The notes beneath the pieces are model-generated. The model made no database searches. It was not told where the DNA came from and saw only the letters and a program-made list of their open reading frames with translations. Of a stretch of DNA of 64,000 bases, positions 62,220 through 64,000 are shown piece by piece. This DNA is from Camelus bactrianus (taxonomy: Eukaryota > Chordata > Mammalia > Artiodactyla > Camelidae): NCBI RefSeq assembly GCF_048773025.1, contig NC_133572.1:22842501-22906500 (forward strand), read 5' to 3'. The translations under genes and the position numbers were made by a program. Numbering within the stretch: position 1 is the stretch's first letter; every line of letters begins with the position of its first letter.

Positions 62220-63961
62220 AGCATGTGGAGAGACGTTCTTTCAGCTAGCACAAAGGGAACGGGTTGCAGGAGAAACTTTTACTCTGGTTTCTCAGTGTGT
62301 TTCCTATGGCCGGTTTGATGTTCCTGCAGTTTTCACTGTAAAACCGAGTTGGAGCTAGTACCTCAACATATATATGTATGGAGTGTAGTTTGCAACTGAA
62401 AAGAAACTTTGTGGTCCCAACAAGATAGGTGAAGGACGGCTTTCACAAACACATATATCTCAGAACTGAGCATGTGGAGAGACGTTCTTTCAGCTAGCAC
62501 AAAGGGAACGGGTTGCAGGAGAAACTTTTACTCTGGTTTCTCAGTGTGATTCCTAGTGCCGGTATGAAGTTCCTGCAGTTTTCACTGTAAAACAGAGTTG
62601 GAGCTAGTAACTCCCCATATATATGTATGGAGTGTAGTTTGCAACTGAAAAGAAACTTTGTGTTCCCAACAAGCTAAGTGAAGGACGGCTTTCACACACA
62701 GTTATCTCTCAGAACTGAGCATGTGGAGAGACGTTGTTTCAGCTAGCACAAAGGGAACGGGTTGCAGCAGAAACTTTTACTCTGGTTTCTCAGTGTGTTT
62801 CCTAGTGCCGGTTTGAAGTTCCTGCAGTTTTCACTGTAAAACCGAGTTGGAGCTTCTACTTCCCCTTTTATATGTACGGACTGTAGTTTACAACTGAAAA
62901 GAAACTTTGTGTTCCCAACAAGCAAGGTGAAGAACGGCTTTCACACACACTTATCTCTCAGAACTGAGCATGTGGAGAGACGTTCTTTCAGCTAGCACAA
63001 AGGGAACGGTTTGCATGAGAAACTTTTACTCTGGTTTCTCAGTGTGTTTCCTAGTGCCGGTTTGAAGTTCCTGCAGTTTTCACTGTAAAACCGAGTTGGA
63101 GCTTGTACTTCCCCTTATATATGTATGGAGTGTAGTTTGCAACTGAAAAGAAACTTTGTGTTCCCAACAAGCTAGGTGAAGGACGGCTTTCACACACACT
63201 TATCTCTCAGAACTGAGCATGTGGAGAGACGTTCTTTCAGCTAGCACAAAGGGAACGGGTTGCAGGAGAAACTTTTACTCGGGTTTATAAGTGTGTTTCC
63301 TAGTGCCGGTTTGAAGTTCCTGTAGTTTTCACTGTTAAACCGAGTTGGAGCTAGTACTTGCCCTTATATATGTATGGACAGTAGTTTGCAACTGAAAAGA
63401 AACTTTGTGTTCCATACAAGCTAGGTGAAGAACGACTTTCACACACACTTATCTCTCAGAACTGAGCATGTGGAGAGACGTTCTTTCAGCTAGCACAAAG
63501 GGAACGGGTTGCAGGAGAAACTTTTCCTCTGGTTTCTCAGTTTGTTTCTTAGTGCCGGTTTGAAGTTCCTGCAGTTTTCACTGTAAAACCGAGTTGGAGC
63601 TAGTACCTCCCCTTATATATGTATGGAGTGTAGTTTGCAACTAAAAAGAAACTTTGTGTTCCCAACAAGCTAGGTGAAGGACGGCTTTGACACACATTTT
63701 TCTCTAAGAACTGAGCTTGTGGAGAGACGTTCTTTCAGCTAGCACAAGGGAACGGGTTGCAGGAGAAACTTTTACTCTGGTTTCTCAGTGTGATTCCAAG
63801 TGCCGGTTTGAAGTTCCTGCAGTTTTCTCTGTAAAACCGATTTGTAGCTAGTACATCCCCATATATATGTATGGAGTGAAGTTTGCAACTCAAAAGAAAC
63901 TTTGTGTTCCCAACAAGCTGGGTGAAGGACGACTTTCACACACACTTATCTCTCAGAACTG
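62220..63961. repeat. Seven divergent monomers beyond the 18-mer array
   Basis: These monomers do not continue the 18-mer order and have many changes seen nowhere else in the window, for example CACAAACACATATATC, TTGCAGCAGAAAC, CTTCTACTTCCCC, GGGTTTATAAGTG, TTCCATACAAGC, CTGTTAAACC and TCTCTAAGAAC. Satellites commonly become less homogeneous toward an array edge, so this may be the approach to one; an older internal block is an alternative. No non-satellite sequence is reached. Confidence 0.7.
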
Positions 63962-64000
63962 AGCATTTGGGGAGACGTTCTTTCAGCTAGCACAAAGGGA
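63962..64000. repeat. Partial monomer cut by the window end
   Basis: The first 39 bases of a monomer (AGCATTTGGGGAGACG...). The array clearly continues past the window, as it must also on the left, where base 1 happens to fall on the monomer start used here. Confidence 0.95.

Larger units (their letters stand above)
1..64000. repeat. Satellite DNA array, ~249-bp monomer, about 257 head-to-tail copies
   Basis: The same unit of about 249 bp recurs from the first base to the last, always in the same orientation. Landmarks in nearly every copy, numbered from AGCATGTGG as position 1, are GCTAGC at 25-30, CTGCAG at 105-110, an AT-rich block at about 149-160, TTTGCAACTGAAAAG at about 170-184 and TTTCACACACACTTATC near the end. 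The last junction is at 63,962, giving about 257 copies of mean length 248.9 bp. Indels inside monomers are only 1-3 bases. The first monomer has 111 G or C of 249 (44.6%) and five CpG. No unique or foreign sequence interrupts the array. The layout is that of centromeric or heterochromatic satellites. The family is not recognised, and centromere function cannot be judged from sequence alone. Confidence 0.98.

Noticed and set aside
1-64000. CENP-B box in the monomer
   Set aside because: The canonical pattern TTCG-N4-A-NN-CGGG is not present on either strand. The only CGGG (in GGAACGGGTTG) lacks the A three bases before it and the TTCG arm.
1-64000. Relationship to primate alpha satellite
   Set aside because: Short strings such as TTTGTG, TTTGAA and CTCAGAA recall it, but the unit is 249 bp rather than 171 bp and I see no extended collinear match. 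The resemblance is likely chance.
1-64000. CRISPR array or other prokaryotic direct-repeat system
   Set aside because: There is no short repeat with unique spacers; the whole 249-bp unit repeats, with no cas-like genes.
1-64000. Transposon or LTR remnant as the repeat unit
   Set aside because: No terminal repeats, target-site duplications, poly(A) tails, tRNA-like boxes or coding remnants are visible in or between monomers.

Overview
The whole 64,000-base window is one uninterrupted satellite DNA array. Every part can be read as head-to-tail copies, all in the same orientation, of one monomer of about 249 bp (44-45% GC, about five CpG per copy). Starting the monomer at AGCATGTGG, the first copy begins at base 1 and the last junction is at 63,962. 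That gives about 257 monomers (mean 248.9 bp) plus a 39-base stub. I found no unique DNA, gene, RNA gene, transposon, CRISPR array or inverted segment. The host is a eukaryote, and a long centromeric, pericentromeric or heterochromatic array in an animal is the most natural reading. I do not recognise the satellite family and cannot name the species.

The monomers fall into a few subtypes, told apart mainly by monomer positions 81-92 and 116-165. A has CTTGTACTTCCCC, B has GATTTGTAGCTAGTACATC, C has CTAGTACCTCACC plus TTTGTGGTCCC, D has TTGCATGAG plus GATTCCTAG, E has AAAGGTAACGGGTTGTAG, and F has AATTGTATCTAGTACATTC. The recurring order is the pentamer B-A-C-D-E (about 1,245 bp). Longer higher-order repeats (HORs) are built on it, and they differ along the window.

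Layout. 1-8463: mixed A/B/F zone in which the first 8 monomers recur 26 monomers later. 8464-13928: an 11-mer, two tandem copies. 13929-14175: one linking monomer. 14176-21144: a 14-mer, two tandem copies. 21145-23386: nine monomers. 23387-30607: a second 11-mer followed by nested 7-mer and 3-mer re-duplications. 30608-36980: a second copy of roughly 18158-25280 that has lost monomers at three exchange points. 36980-49527: loosely ordered pentamers with a faint 12-13-monomer period. 49528-62219: an 18-mer in three copies, of 18, 16 and 17 monomers. 62220-64000: seven monomers outside the 18-mer pattern with many private changes, possibly approaching an array edge or an older block.

Nothing here works as genes. 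The 60-82 codon open frames are by-products of a monomer length divisible by three. The interest lies in the mosaic of HOR lengths, the hybrid monomers that mark exchange points, a short aberrant patch carried by three monomers, and small conserved dyads in each monomer.
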